A program made the translations under genes and the position numbers. From contig FOEK01000012.1 in assembly GCA_900110635.1 (NCBI GenBank), positions 1 to 64,000 on the forward strand: 64,000 nucleotides of DNA. Reading direction: 5' to 3'. Below, in pieces: positions 33,132-42,636 of this stretch; the stretch's first letter is position 1, and each line of letters begins with the position of its first letter. This DNA is from Lachnospiraceae bacterium NE2001. Its GTDB lineage: Bacteria > Bacillota > Clostridia > Lachnospirales > Lachnospiraceae. The notes under the pieces are model-generated. The model was not told the DNA's origin and made no database searches. It saw only the letters and a program-made list of their open reading frames with translations.

Positions 33132-34160
33132 CTATATGATCTTTACCAGTTCATCAGCCACAGGCTTCATATGGTCATCGATGATACCGAAGTCCATCTC
33201 CTTGTAGCTCCAGGCTGCACGGCCTATGCCATATTTATCGAAGACAGAACAGATCATCTTGTACCACTTGAGACTGTCCTCAGGAGTTGCAAGATTGATA
33301 ACGCCATACTCACCACAGTAAAGAGCTACATTTCTCTCCTCTGCCACCCTGACAGCCTCTGAAACCATATTCTCGAAATACTCAAGGCCAAGAGTAGCAT
33401 TTTCATCATATACAGAAAAATCAACTGCATATCTATCGAGATTCTCAGCTGTATACTCGCTATACTTCTTGTAGGTTTCTTCAAATGGCATCCTGAATGA
33501 TGTATTCATCCCAGGCACCCAATAGCCGCCCTGATGTGTGAAGATCAGTGGCTCATAGCAGTGGAAATTATATACGATATTCTCGTCAAATGGCATTTCC
33601 AGATCCTTCAGTGCCTCTATAGCGTTGTTATAATATCCGCCAATAAGGATCTTGATGTCAGGGGCATTCTTCCTGATTCTTTTGATGCACTCAGTAGAAA
33701 TCCTGTTCCATTTCTCACAGTATTCCTTGTCAGTCACCTCGTTCAGAATCTCGAAACACAGCCTGTCGGAATACTTTCCGTATCTCTCAGACAGCTTGTC
33801 CCACAGCTTATAGAAACGCTCCTGATAAGCCTCATTATCAAAGAAGCCTGTTTCCTCTTCGCCATCATCAAAGCTGAAGCCATAGGTCTTATGAACATCC
33901 AGTACCAGGTTGAGCCCATACTTGCCAGCCCATTCAACTGCCTTATCGATATAGCCAAATCCAGACTCTATGTAGTTGCCTTCTTTATCCTCAACAAGAT
34001 CATAATCGATAGGCACTCTGATATGGTCCAGACCCCACTCACTGATACGCTTTACATCCTCTTCCAGGATAAATGTATCATATCTCTCTTTCGTGTGATC
34101 ACACTGAGAAAGCCAGCCACCCAGATTCACACCGTGCATATATCCATCAAATCTTTTCAT
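33132..34160 (-). CDS. Family 5 glycoside hydrolase (beta-glucanase), cytoplasmic
   Basis: A TIM-barrel glycosidase with acid/base Glu141 in FEILNEVTD and nucleophile Glu284 in YCGEYGVI; HGVNLGGWLSQ, HIRVPIDYD and VLDVH are typical of GH5 and close to exo-beta-1,3-glucanase/endoglucanase subgroups. There is no signal peptide, so it likely cleaves imported oligosaccharides. AAAGGAAATAAGT precedes the start. It follows GH16 in the same direction, separated by three repeats. Confidence 0.9.
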   Translation of the reverse strand: MKRFDGYMHGVNLGGWLSQCDHTKERYDTFILEEDVKRISEWGLDHIRVPIDYDLVEDKEGNYIESGFGYIDKAVEWAGKYGLNLVLDVHKTYGFSFDDGEEETGFFDNEAYQERFYKLWDKLSERYGKYSDRLCFEILNEVTDKEYCEKWNRISTECIKRIRKNAPDIKILIGGYYNNAIEALKDLEMPFDENIVYNFHCYEPLIFTHQGGYWVPGMNTSFRMPFEETYKKYSEYTAENLDRYAVDFSVYDENATLGLEYFENMVSEAVRVAEERNVALYCGEYGVINLATPEDSLKWYKMICSVFDKYGIGRAAWSYKEMDFGIIDDHMKPVADELVKII

Positions 34161-34181
34161 ACTTATTTCCTTTCTGCTATT

Positions 34182-34283
34182 TGGTGCAGTGGGGACAGAC
34201 CCCCTTGCACCTATTCATTCGGTGCAGCGGGGACAGACCCCCTTGCACCTAGCGGTGCAAGAGGGGACTGTCCCCGCTGCACC
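34182..34283. repeat. Three GGTGCA-type GGGAC repeats, flavour D
   Basis: GGTGCAGTGGGGACAGACCC (34182), a second near-identical copy (34221) and a third inverted copy ending GGGGACTGTCCCCGCTGCACC (34254-34283) fill the spacer between GH16 and GH5 and reach the GH16 stop codon. Confidence 0.9.
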
Positions 34284-35792
34284 TTAGTCTATCTTTTCAA
34301 GGCGGACGTTACGAATGTGGATGGTTGCTGCAGAGCCCTGGTTACCCATATTAAACTCTACACGTCCCTTATCGTCGCTCTCTTCCTTCATATCGAACTC
34401 AAACTCAAATGTCTGCCACTCTGTTGTAAGATCAACAGCTGTATCGTCAAAATATCTGATCCAGTTTGCTGTAGGTGCAGTTACTGCCGCTTTCATCTGT
34501 CTGTCCTCTTCAGCGTATGCTTCAAAGGAGTACTTATACTTGCAGCCCTGCTCCATAGGCATTTCAGGCTGAACCAGCTGGATTGAATATTCCTCGGTAC
34601 CAAAGTCCTCTGTTGTTATGATGATCTCATTGTCCTTTATCTCAGCAGAGCCCTTGCCGCCATTCAGGTTCAGGAACTTCCAGTCAACATCATCCGTCAG
34701 ATCCTCAGCCTCAGAGAAATCTGAATTATGAACAAAGTTACCAGTCTCATCAGCATCTCTCATCTCGAGAACCTTTACAGGTTTCTCAACGTTCTCGTCG
34801 TAACTTTCCTTCTGATAGATACGAACGTAGTCAACATACATAGCACCCTTCTCGTCAAATGGTGTCGTTTCATCTGGATCACCTGGCCAGTCGCCACCAA
34901 CTGCAACGTTAAGGATTACGTGGAATGGCTGGTCAAATGGAGCTGGATATGGCTTCTCATTTCCGCCTGTCCACTTGGAGAACCAATCGCTGGTCTCGTA
35001 GTACTGCTCACCATCTACATACCATTTGATCACACCTGGCTCATAATCAACTGCAAAGACGTGATACTCATTAGCAAAATCGCCGCTTGCCAGAGTATAG
35101 GTTCCCTGATTCTGATTATGAGGCTCGCCATAATGGCAGGTTCCATAGTTTGTATTTGTGCTGTCGCCAAGCACCTCGGCAATATCTATCTCACCACACT
35201 TTGGCCACTGTCCATAGTAGTCCTCGTCCTGTGGCATCATCCAAAACGCAGGAAGATAACCCTTGCCCTGTGGGAACTTGATTCTGGCTTCAAAACGTCC
35301 ATACTTTACATCGTGCTTATTCTGTGTGTTTACACGACCTGACGCATAAGATACATTTCCATCATCATCAACAAACTTCTTTGGCTGAATAACCAGCTCG
35401 CCGGCCTTGACATATGAATACTCATCAGTTGGGATGTACTCCTGAAGCTCGTTATTAACCCAGCCCACCTGGTGCTCCTCACGGTTCCAGTCATCCTCAT
35501 TTAACTCTGTTCCATTGAACTCGTCGTGCCATACCAGATGGAAGCTCTCTGGAACCTCAATGTCCTCTTCAGCCACATCTGTTGCGCTGGTGTCCACATC
35601 CTCTGCCTCAGTCTCAGCCTCTGTGTCTGATGCTGCATCTGCCTCTTCAGTAGTCTCTGCCTGTGTAGCAGCCTCGGTAGCTGTCTCAGCTGAATCCTCA
35701 GTCTTACCACAGCCTGATGCTGAAAGAATCATCATTGCCGCAAGAGACATAGCTACTATTCTCTTCTTTGAAAAAAGTCCAGACTTTCTCAT
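34284..35792 (-). CDS. Secreted lipoprotein endo-beta-glucanase, GH16 with C-terminal carbohydrate-binding module
   Basis: The lipoprotein signal ends SLAAMMILSASGC with Cys28. A Glu/Ala/Thr-rich linker (about 33-75) leads to the GH16 jelly roll (about 79-327). Catalytic residues lie in GEIDIAEVLG: Glu201 and Glu206 with Asp203; the absence of the extra Met residue of bulged sites places it near laminarinase/lichenase enzymes. Residues ~350-500 resemble a CBM4/9 module. AGGAGG supports the start at 35792. It would cut mixed-linkage or beta-1,3-glucan outside the cell. Confidence 0.92.
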   Translation of the reverse strand: MRKSGLFSKKRIVAMSLAAMMILSASGCGKTEDSAETATEAATQAETTEEADAASDTEAETEAEDVDTSATDVAEEDIEVPESFHLVWHDEFNGTELNEDDWNREEHQVGWVNNELQEYIPTDEYSYVKAGELVIQPKKFVDDDGNVSYASGRVNTQNKHDVKYGRFEARIKFPQGKGYLPAFWMMPQDEDYYGQWPKCGEIDIAEVLGDSTNTNYGTCHYGEPHNQNQGTYTLASGDFANEYHVFAVDYEPGVIKWYVDGEQYYETSDWFSKWTGGNEKPYPAPFDQPFHVILNVAVGGDWPGDPDETTPFDEKGAMYVDYVRIYQKESYDENVEKPVKVLEMRDADETGNFVHNSDFSEAEDLTDDVDWKFLNLNGGKGSAEIKDNEIIITTEDFGTEEYSIQLVQPEMPMEQGCKYKYSFEAYAEEDRQMKAAVTAPTANWIRYFDDTAVDLTTEWQTFEFEFDMKEESDDKGRVEFNMGNQGSAATIHIRNVRLEKID

Positions 35793-36103
35793 TTCAAACC
35801 TCCTCATACTAAAAGTCTCCGTACAATTTCTATAATCCCATAGTATAATCTGCCTGTAAAATGATATATCGCTTTGTTGACTTTTATATCGGAATCTTTA
35901 CCTTATTATTTCGCCTTATTGTACTGTCATAGCAGATGCATACATACAATCGATAAAGTCCGCACTTCGTGCTCTATCGTCTGCTTCGCAGACACTTTAT
36001 CGATGTATGTACGCAGCCTTGCTTCGCAAGGTTAACATAAATCAAAGAAATATTTTATTGAAAGCTAGCTTTTTCAAAATATTTCTTTGATTTATGTTAT
36101 CTG
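35793..36103. repeat. Hairpin-rich spacer with large perfect inverted repeats
   Basis: No gene is seen. TACATACAATCGATAAAGT (35941-35959) faces ACTTTATCGATGTATGTA (35994-36011) with small GC hairpins GCAC-TTC-GTGC and GTCTGC-TTC-GCAGAC inside. CCTTGC-TTC-GCAAGG follows, then a perfect AT-rich palindrome with 24-base arms beginning TAACATAAATCAAAGAAATA (36033 to 36099), which ends five bases from the AraC stop codon. The GH16 promoter must lie close to 35800-35880. Confidence 0.9.
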
Positions 36104-36847
36104 CTAAGACAGGTTGCTTGTGAACATGTTGTCATTCTTGTATTCAAGGGGCGTAGTCCCCACTTCTTTCCTAAAGACTTCCGAGAAATAGCTCTGGCTG
36201 GGAAATGCCAGTATTGACGCTATCTCTGACGGTGTAAACTCCGAATACAGCAGCATATTCTTCGCAGTCTCGATCTTCTTAACCCTGATATACCTGCTGA
36301 CAGAAACTCCCATCTCTTTCTTAAAAACTCTGGAAAGATAAGATGGATTCAGGTTTACATAATCTGACAGCTCCTCCAGAGTAATCCTTGTATGAAGGTG
36401 ATCATATATGTAGTCCACCGCCTTCGCAACGGGCATCGAAGTTATGGTCCGCTTCCTGATGTTCTTCATTTTTCTGGTATAATCCAGACTCATGGTATTG
36501 TGAAGCTCAGTAATCTCAGTCTTCGTCTTCGCCTTGTCCGCCTTCTGTATATAGAAGTCACTGAGACTGTAAGAATCTGAAAGATCCATGCCGCCCTCGA
36601 TACAGTACCTCGCCAGCATGGCAGCAGTTATGGCAAAATGATATTTAAGATTCTGTACTGGGTCGAGAGAAAGCACCCCCAGTCCCTTCTTGTCCGCCAG
36701 ATTCTCCTGACATAGCTTCTTCACCTTATCGATATCGCCATTCTTCACCGCACTGTAGAAGTCAAACTCCGGCTGATACGCAGCCCTGACAAAGTCATCC
36801 TCCCGCTGCAGATATTCATGATAGATCAACTCTTTCTCTAACGACAT
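36104..36847 (-). CDS. AraC-family regulator next to the beta-glucan genes
   Basis: The C-terminal double helix-turn-helix reads ITLEELSDYVNLNPSYLSRV and later PSEIASILAFPSQSYFSEVF with TTPLEYK. The helical N-terminal part resembles that of the regulator at 3311: FDFYSAVKNGDIDKVKKLCQ, LSDFYIQKADK. No cupin is seen. It stands upstream of GH16 and GH5 in the same direction, which makes it a candidate activator of that locus. The following hairpins may insulate the two transcripts. Confidence 0.88.
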   Translation of the reverse strand: MSLEKELIYHEYLQREDDFVRAAYQPEFDFYSAVKNGDIDKVKKLCQENLADKKGLGVLSLDPVQNLKYHFAITAAMLARYCIEGGMDLSDSYSLSDFYIQKADKAKTKTEITELHNTMSLDYTRKMKNIRKRTITSMPVAKAVDYIYDHLHTRITLEELSDYVNLNPSYLSRVFKKEMGVSVSRYIRVKKIETAKNMLLYSEFTPSEIASILAFPSQSYFSEVFRKEVGTTPLEYKNDNMFTSNLS

Positions 36848-36858
36848 ACATAACTCCC

Positions 36859-36917
36859 AAAGACAGGGGACGGTTCTCTGTCTTCTTTTTAAGACGGAGA
36901 ACCGTCCCCTGTCTTTT
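36859..36917. repeat. Inverted pair of flavour-A GGGAC repeats
   Basis: AAAGACAGGGGACGGTTCTC (first arm, 36859-36884 in all) pairs with the second copy (36891-36916) over 26 bases with one mismatch. It lies between radA and the AraC gene and touches the radA stop codon. Confidence 0.92.
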
Positions 36918-38286
36918 ATATTTTATCGAGGGCGTCGCGGATGGTGGATACATAGATTATATCCACACCCAGTTTTTCCAGTTCTTTGTTGTAGTTGGAC
37001 TTTGGAACTATGGCTTTGGTGTAGCCCAGCTTTGCAGCTTCTTTCAGTCGCTGGGAGATATTTCTTATTCCACGCACCTCACCGGCCAGACCGATCTCGC
37101 CGACTATCACTGTTTTGGAATCTATAGCCCTGTCTCTAAATGATGACGCCACAGCACATACCACACCCAAATCGGTGGAAGGGTCGTTAATCTTAAGACC
37201 ACCTGCCACATTTACATAGCAGTCACATCCAGAGAGACTTATGCCTCCACGTTTCTCAAGAACTGCCGTAAGAAGGCCTACCCTGTTGTAGTCCAGACCT
37301 ACACTGGTTCTTCTTGGCATACTGAAATTGGAATCTGTGCAGAGAGCCTGTATCTCAACCAACATAGCCCTGGTGCCTTCAACTATACATACCACAGAAG
37401 AACCCGATGAATTCTCTGGACGGCCATTCAGGAAAAACTCTGAAGGATTTGTAACCTCCTCAAGTCCTGAATCAGTCATATTGAAAACGCCTATCTCATT
37501 TGTAGAACCAAATCTATTCTTGTTGGCTCTGAGGAGTCTGAAGCCACCACTGTCATCGCCTTCAAAATAAAGAACTGAGTCCACCATATGCTCCAGCGTT
37601 CTTGGTCCTGCAACGGTACCTTCCTTGGTAACATGGCCAACTATGAAGATTGCTATATCCTGCTGCTTTGCTATCTGAAGCAGTCTGGCTGTCACCTCTC
37701 GAACCTGTGACACTGTTCCTGGCGCCGACTCAACGCTGGCAGCCTCAATGGTCTGAATAGAGTCAATGATAACAACCTCAGTTTCAAGATTCTCCATCTG
37801 ACTCTCTATATTGTCCATATCGTTGTCACTGAGAATGAGCAGTCTCTCCTCCTCAGGACTTCCAGGTGTTATCCCAAGACGAACCGCCCTTGACTTTATC
37901 TGGGAAGTTGATTCCTCGCCAGACACGTAGAGAACCTTCACCTCGTCAGTTACGAGGTTGCGGCACATTTCAAGAAGCAGCGTCGACTTACCGATACCGG
38001 GATCACCACCTACAAGAACAAGCGAGCCCTTCACGATACCACCGCCAAGGACTCGATCCAACTCTTTTATCCTGGTGGAGATTCTGGTCTCCTCCGAGGA
38101 TGATATATTTTTTATACTTGTGGCACGGGGTCTGTCAGACACGGAAACCGTCTTATTTGTTCTGGTCTTTGTGACCTTCTCCTCCACAAAAGAGTTCCAG
38201 GCCTTACAGGACGGGCACTGTCCCATCCAGCGGCTGAACTCATTTCCACATTCCTTGCAATAGAAAACTTGTTTTTCCTTTGCCAT
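36916..38286 (-). CDS. radA: DNA repair protein RadA
   Basis: A RecA-like branch-migration ATPase for recombination repair. The zinc finger has C10, C13, C24, C27 (YCKEC and CPSC), Walker A is GGDPGIGKSTLL, and the RadA-specific KNRFG motif is present (RANKNRFGSTNEIG). The C-terminal Lon-like domain follows (about 330-450). GGAGG supports the start at 38286. It lies near clpC, as in many Firmicutes. Confidence 0.96.
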   Translation of the reverse strand: MAKEKQVFYCKECGNEFSRWMGQCPSCKAWNSFVEEKVTKTRTNKTVSVSDRPRATSIKNISSSEETRISTRIKELDRVLGGGIVKGSLVLVGGDPGIGKSTLLLEMCRNLVTDEVKVLYVSGEESTSQIKSRAVRLGITPGSPEEERLLILSDNDMDNIESQMENLETEVVIIDSIQTIEAASVESAPGTVSQVREVTARLLQIAKQQDIAIFIVGHVTKEGTVAGPRTLEHMVDSVLYFEGDDSGGFRLLRANKNRFGSTNEIGVFNMTDSGLEEVTNPSEFFLNGRPENSSGSSVVCIVEGTRAMLVEIQALCTDSNFSMPRRTSVGLDYNRVGLLTAVLEKRGGISLSGCDCYVNVAGGLKINDPSTDLGVVCAVASSFRDRAIDSKTVIVGEIGLAGEVRGIRNISQRLKEAAKLGYTKAIVPKSNYNKELEKLGVDIIYVSTIRDALDKI

Positions 38287-38359
38287 CTTCCCTCCAAAAA
38301 AAATATCAGGGATAAAGGTTGTCAGGAGTTCCCTCGGCAACCTTGTCTCCCTGACAAAG

Positions 38360-38773
38360 TTAGTTCTTTTCTATAAATACGTCAACCTTGTCGCTGGCCT
38401 CAAGCTCAACACTGATACTCAGCTTGCCGCCCAGATTTGTCTTCATCTTTCCAACATAAACCTCGTCAACGTGAACCTTGTACTCTGTTTCCGGCTCAAG
38501 CTCAAGTGTCACCTGCGCATCGCTCTCGCCCTCAACACTGAACATCACCTTCTCACCATTTGTTCTAAACTCGTGAACCGCTGTTCCAGGAACCGACTCG
38601 TAAACAAACATTCCATTCTTCTCGAGCTTAGTGATCTCATTAAACGTCTTTATCTTATAAGTATCTCCGTTATATTCAAAGCCGTCCTTCTTTGTTTTCT
38701 CAGTCAGCTCGTAATTACCAAAGCTAATAGAACCATTGTCTTCCTCGCGAATCAGTTCATCAATAACTGCCAT
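38360..38773 (-). CDS. Conserved small beta-rich protein of unknown function
   Basis: A 137-residue soluble acidic protein with alternating strands; ITKLEKNGMFVYESVPGTAV and LELEPETEYKVHVDEVYVG then GKLSISVELE. I recall close homologues in Roseburia and Butyrivibrio carrying the doubtful database name 'endosialidase', for which I see no catalytic feature here. AGGAGG stands before the start. It lies between clpC and radA, which may hint at a chaperone or quality-control role. Confidence 0.8.
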   Translation of the reverse strand: MAVIDELIREEDNGSISFGNYELTEKTKKDGFEYNGDTYKIKTFNEITKLEKNGMFVYESVPGTAVHEFRTNGEKVMFSVEGESDAQVTLELEPETEYKVHVDEVYVGKMKTNLGGKLSISVELEASDKVDVFIEKN

Positions 38774-38897
38774 ATTAAAATACCTCCTGTGTATTATGTA
38801 GTGATCAACCTATTACCAGTAATCCTACATAATTAATAATAACAAAAAAAGCCATCATTTTCTACAACAAAACATAAACTTTTGTCATAAATTTCCA

Positions 38898-41351
38898 CTA
38901 TTTTTTTATGTTAAATGTTACTGCTGGCTCCGCCCCTTTCGAGACAGATATACTCACTGTATCCCCCCTCTGAACCTCACCCGAAAGGAGCTTTTCAGCA
39001 AGAGGATCCTCGATATATGTCTGCACCGCGCGGCGAAGTGGTCTGGCACCAAACTTTTTGTCGTAGCCTTTTTCAAAGATATATCTCTTCAGCTTTGCGC
39101 CGTAGGTTAGGCGTATGTCTGAATTCTCAGCCACACGGTCCTTCAGCTCCTTCAGCATCAGACCCGCTATCGATAGTATTTCATCTTCATTTAATTCTCT
39201 AAATACTATGATGTCATCAAGACGATTTATGAACTCCGGCTTAAACTGTTCCTTCACCGCATCCATAATGCGTCCCTTCATTTCCTCGTGAGACTTCTCC
39301 TCACTGTCATCTGTCACAAAGCCTATAGACTTCGGATCGATGATCTTGTCAGCACCAAGATTCGAGGTCATAATGATTATCGTATTTTTAAAGTCCACTC
39401 GTCTTCCCTGAGAATCAGTAATGATTCCATCATCCAGCACCTGAAGCAGCACATTATACACATCTGGATGTGCCTTCTCCACCTCATCAAACAGCACGAC
39501 GCTGTAAGGATTACGTCTTACCATTTCAGAGAGCTGACCGCCCTCCTCATAGCCTACATAACCTGGAGGCGAACCGATGAACTTCGACACAGTATGCTTC
39601 TCCATATATTCAGACATATCTACTCTGATAAGACTCTTGTCATCTCCAAAAAGCGCTTCGGCAAGCGCCTTTGAAAGCTCAGTTTTTCCAACACCGGTTG
39701 GACCAAGGAAGAGAAATGCACCAATCGGCCTGTCAGGTGATCTGAGACCGGCCCTGCTGCGGCGAACTGCATTTGCAACTGCTGTCACAGCCTCATCCTG
39801 TCCCACTACTCTCTTATGAAGCTTATCTCCCAGCTCAAGAAGTCTGGACTGTTCTGTCACAGTAAGCCTTGCCACTGGAATCTTGGTCCATATTGATACA
39901 ACCTGAGCTACATCATTTTCAGTAACCACAGGCTTTTCCTTTTCTTCTACAACTGGTGCCTGCTGTTTTCTTCTGAGCCTGATAACTCTGGCCATATCGC
40001 CGCGTCCAAGAGCTTCATCTATCTCCTGCTTCAACTGACTATCTGTATTTATTTCTATCTTAAATGAAAAATCCTTTGGTACATTTCCAAGCTTTATTCT
40101 TGCACAGGCCTCATCTATCAAGTCTATGGCTTTATCCGGCAGGAAACGATCATTTATATATCTGATTGAATAAGTTACAGCCGCATCTATTGCTTCGTCA
40201 CTTATCTCTACGCCGTGATAATCCTCAAATCTAGGCCTCAGTCCCACCAGAATGTCCCTGGTTTCTGAAGCATTTGGCTCATCCACAGTTACTGGCTGGA
40301 AACGTCTCTCAAGAGCTGCATCCTTCTCGATATATTTCCTATACTCCTCCAGAGTTGTGGCACCGATCATATGAATCTCACCTCTGGAAAGTGCTGGCTT
40401 GAAGATATTTGCTGCGTCATGTGTACCCTCGGAGCCACCTGCTCCAATAAGGGTATGAAGCTCATCTATAAAGAGTATAATATCCGGATCAGCCTTCAGT
40501 TCATCGATGGTCTTCTTAAGTCTTTCCTCAAAATCACCACGGTATCTTGTACCTGCCAGCATTGCTGCCAGATCAAGGCTCATTATGGATTTATTAGCCA
40601 GTTCCATTGGAACCTGACCCTTTACAATAAGCTGGGCAATCCCCTCAACTATTGCTGTCTTTCCAACTCCAGGCTCGCCCACAAGGCAGGCATTGTTCTT
40701 GGTTCTTCTTCCAAGAATCTGCATCACTCTGACTATCTCTTCGTATCTTCCTACCACAGGATCCAGCTTGCCGTCAGCAGCTTCCTTCGTCATATCTCTG
40801 GCGTACTGCTCCAGCATTGTCTGCTTCTGACCTCTTGTAGAGGTGGTCTTGGTATTCTTTGGCGGAGCTATGTAGTCGCGAACGTACTTCTTGCACTCCT
40901 CATTGCTGAGACCACTGGAGAGAAGCAGCTCGTGACACACCGCATACGGATTAACCTGGTTACCCTTCAGCATATCCATCACGTGGGTATTCTTATCCCT
41001 GATGATGCTCATAAATATATGCTCAGTACCTATCTCATCTACGCCAAGACGCTTTGCGTCCTCACCGGCTTTCTCGAGAATAGAAATCGTCCTCGCTGTC
41101 ATTTCACCAGTAGGCTTAAAATGTCCCACAGTGACTGACTCCTTCAGCAAGGACTCGGCCAGCTTATGCACATCGTCGGACTTTATGCCGTTTTTGAGCA
41201 TAACACGATATGCCAGACCACTATGAGTAGAGTATATCGCTACTACAATGTGTCTGGCATCTATATAATCGTTACTTAGTCTATTGGCGAGACTCTTTGC
41301 GTTTTCCAGAACGAGTCTCGCCGATTCAGAATATTTTAATTCATCCTTCAT
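38898..41351 (-). CDS. clpC: ATP-dependent Clp protease ATPase subunit ClpC
   Basis: An 817-residue AAA+ unfoldase. It has the N-terminal double Clp repeat domain (about 1-145), the first ATPase with GEPGVGKTAIVEG, a middle coiled coil with UVR-like segment (about 410-465), and the second ATPase with GPTGVGKTELSKAL. It delivers substrates to ClpP. The start overlaps the end of purD by 11 bases. The usual Firmicute partners ctsR, mcsA and mcsB are absent. Confidence 0.96.
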   Translation of the reverse strand: MKDELKYSESARLVLENAKSLANRLSNDYIDARHIVVAIYSTHSGLAYRVMLKNGIKSDDVHKLAESLLKESVTVGHFKPTGEMTARTISILEKAGEDAKRLGVDEIGTEHIFMSIIRDKNTHVMDMLKGNQVNPYAVCHELLLSSGLSNEECKKYVRDYIAPPKNTKTTSTRGQKQTMLEQYARDMTKEAADGKLDPVVGRYEEIVRVMQILGRRTKNNACLVGEPGVGKTAIVEGIAQLIVKGQVPMELANKSIMSLDLAAMLAGTRYRGDFEERLKKTIDELKADPDIILFIDELHTLIGAGGSEGTHDAANIFKPALSRGEIHMIGATTLEEYRKYIEKDAALERRFQPVTVDEPNASETRDILVGLRPRFEDYHGVEISDEAIDAAVTYSIRYINDRFLPDKAIDLIDEACARIKLGNVPKDFSFKIEINTDSQLKQEIDEALGRGDMARVIRLRRKQQAPVVEEKEKPVVTENDVAQVVSIWTKIPVARLTVTEQSRLLELGDKLHKRVVGQDEAVTAVANAVRRSRAGLRSPDRPIGAFLFLGPTGVGKTELSKALAEALFGDDKSLIRVDMSEYMEKHTVSKFIGSPPGYVGYEEGGQLSEMVRRNPYSVVLFDEVEKAHPDVYNVLLQVLDDGIITDSQGRRVDFKNTIIIMTSNLGADKIIDPKSIGFVTDDSEEKSHEEMKGRIMDAVKEQFKPEFINRLDDIIVFRELNEDEILSIAGLMLKELKDRVAENSDIRLTYGAKLKRYIFEKGYDKKFGARPLRRAVQTYIEDPLAEKLLSGEVQRGDTVSISVSKGAEPAVTFNIKK

Positions 41352-42615
41352 CTATAGCTTTACCTATATCATGTCTCATATATTTGTTTTCAAAATCAAT
41401 CAGCTCGGTTGCCTTATATGCGTTGGCTCTTGCTTCTACAAGTGTATCACCCAGAGCAGTTACTCCAAGCACACGGCCGCCGTTTGTAACAACCTTGCCA
41501 TCAGCATCGAACTTGGTACCACTGTGAAATACAAAGTAGTCATCCTTTCCTTCGAAGTTCTCGAGACCCTTTATCTCAAAGCCCTTCTTGTATGAAACTG
41601 GATAGCCGTCTGAAGCAAGCATTACGCAAACAGCTGCATTATCCTCGAACTCGAGATTTATCTGATCAAGAGTTCCATCTGCGCAGGCTTCCATAACGTC
41701 TACTATGTCGTTCTTAAGACGAGGGATTACTACCTGTGCCTCTGGGTCGCCGAAACGGGCATTGAACTCAAGAACTCTTGGTCCCTTTGGTGTAAGCATC
41801 AATCCACAGAATAGAACGCCCTTAAACTCACGTCCCTCTGCTGCCATAGCATCGATAGTTCTCTGATATACATTTTCCTCGCAGAACTTCTGTACTTCAT
41901 CTGTATAGAATGGACTTGGTGAAAATGTACCCATTCCGCCAGTATTTAATCCTGTATCTCCATCGCCTGCACGTTTATGATCCTGAGCTGAAGTCATTGG
42001 AAGTATGGTCTTGCCATCTGAGAAGCAGAGAACAGAAACCTCGCGGCCAGTCATAAACTCTTCGATTACGACTTTATTTCCAGCATTGCCGAACTTCTTG
42101 TCGATCATTATCTCCTTGATGCCGTCCTTTGCCTCCTCAAGAGTCTGGCAGATAAGAACGCCCTTTCCAAGAGCCAGGCCGTCAGCCTTAAGAACATAAG
42201 GTGCTTCCTGAGTCTCAAGATAAGCAAGGGCTGCGTCTGCATCTTCAAATGTCTCATAAGCAGCTGATGGGATATCGTATTTCTTCATAAGGTCCTTGGA
42301 AAAAGCCTTGGAAGCTTCGATTATAGCTGCGTTCTTTCTAGGGCCAAATGTCTTAATTCCTGCATCTAAAAATGCGTCTGCTACTCCGGCTGCAAGAGGA
42401 TCATCTGGGGCTACGATAACGAAGTCCACTTCCTTCTCCTTTGCAAATGCCACCAGCTTCTCGGCATCCATTACTGATATATCTACGCACTCAGCGAGCT
42501 GGGCAATACCTGCGTTGCCTGGTGCTGCATAAAGCTTGTCACACTTTGGGCTCTTTGCAACAGCCCAAGCTATGGCGTGTTCACGGCCGCCACCGCCGAC
42601 GATCATAATCTTCAT
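41341..42615 (-). CDS. purD: Phosphoribosylamine-glycine ligase
   Basis: An ATP-grasp ligase, step two of purine synthesis. Marks are MIVGGGGREHAIAWAVAKSP, YVLKADGLALGKGVLIC and the end region PRVLEFNARFGDPEAQVV. The start at 42615 has AAGGAG; the frame to 42687 runs back through a repeat. Length 424 is typical. Its last codons overlap clpC. Confidence 0.96.
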   Translation of the reverse strand: MKIMIVGGGGREHAIAWAVAKSPKCDKLYAAPGNAGIAQLAECVDISVMDAEKLVAFAKEKEVDFVIVAPDDPLAAGVADAFLDAGIKTFGPRKNAAIIEASKAFSKDLMKKYDIPSAAYETFEDADAALAYLETQEAPYVLKADGLALGKGVLICQTLEEAKDGIKEIMIDKKFGNAGNKVVIEEFMTGREVSVLCFSDGKTILPMTSAQDHKRAGDGDTGLNTGGMGTFSPSPFYTDEVQKFCEENVYQRTIDAMAAEGREFKGVLFCGLMLTPKGPRVLEFNARFGDPEAQVVIPRLKNDIVDVMEACADGTLDQINLEFEDNAAVCVMLASDGYPVSYKKGFEIKGLENFEGKDDYFVFHSGTKFDADGKVVTNGGRVLGVTALGDTLVEARANAYKATELIDFENKYMRHDIGKAIDEG

Positions 42616-42636
42616 CTTTATCTCCTTATCTCTCAC

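Noticed and set aside
33534-34586. A 350-residue plus-strand reading frame opposite GH5 and GH16
   Set aside because: It runs through the repeats at 34182-34283 and antisense to two well-supported enzymes, with no ribosome site and an unnatural hydrophobic-Cys-rich composition.
38774-38897. CIRCE or CtsR box near clpC
   Set aside because: I looked for TTAGCACTC-type and AGGTCAAA-type repeats around clpC and found none.
40371-41138. A 255-residue plus-strand frame inside clpC
   Set aside because: It is a shadow of the clpC coding strand, which has both full ATPase domains.
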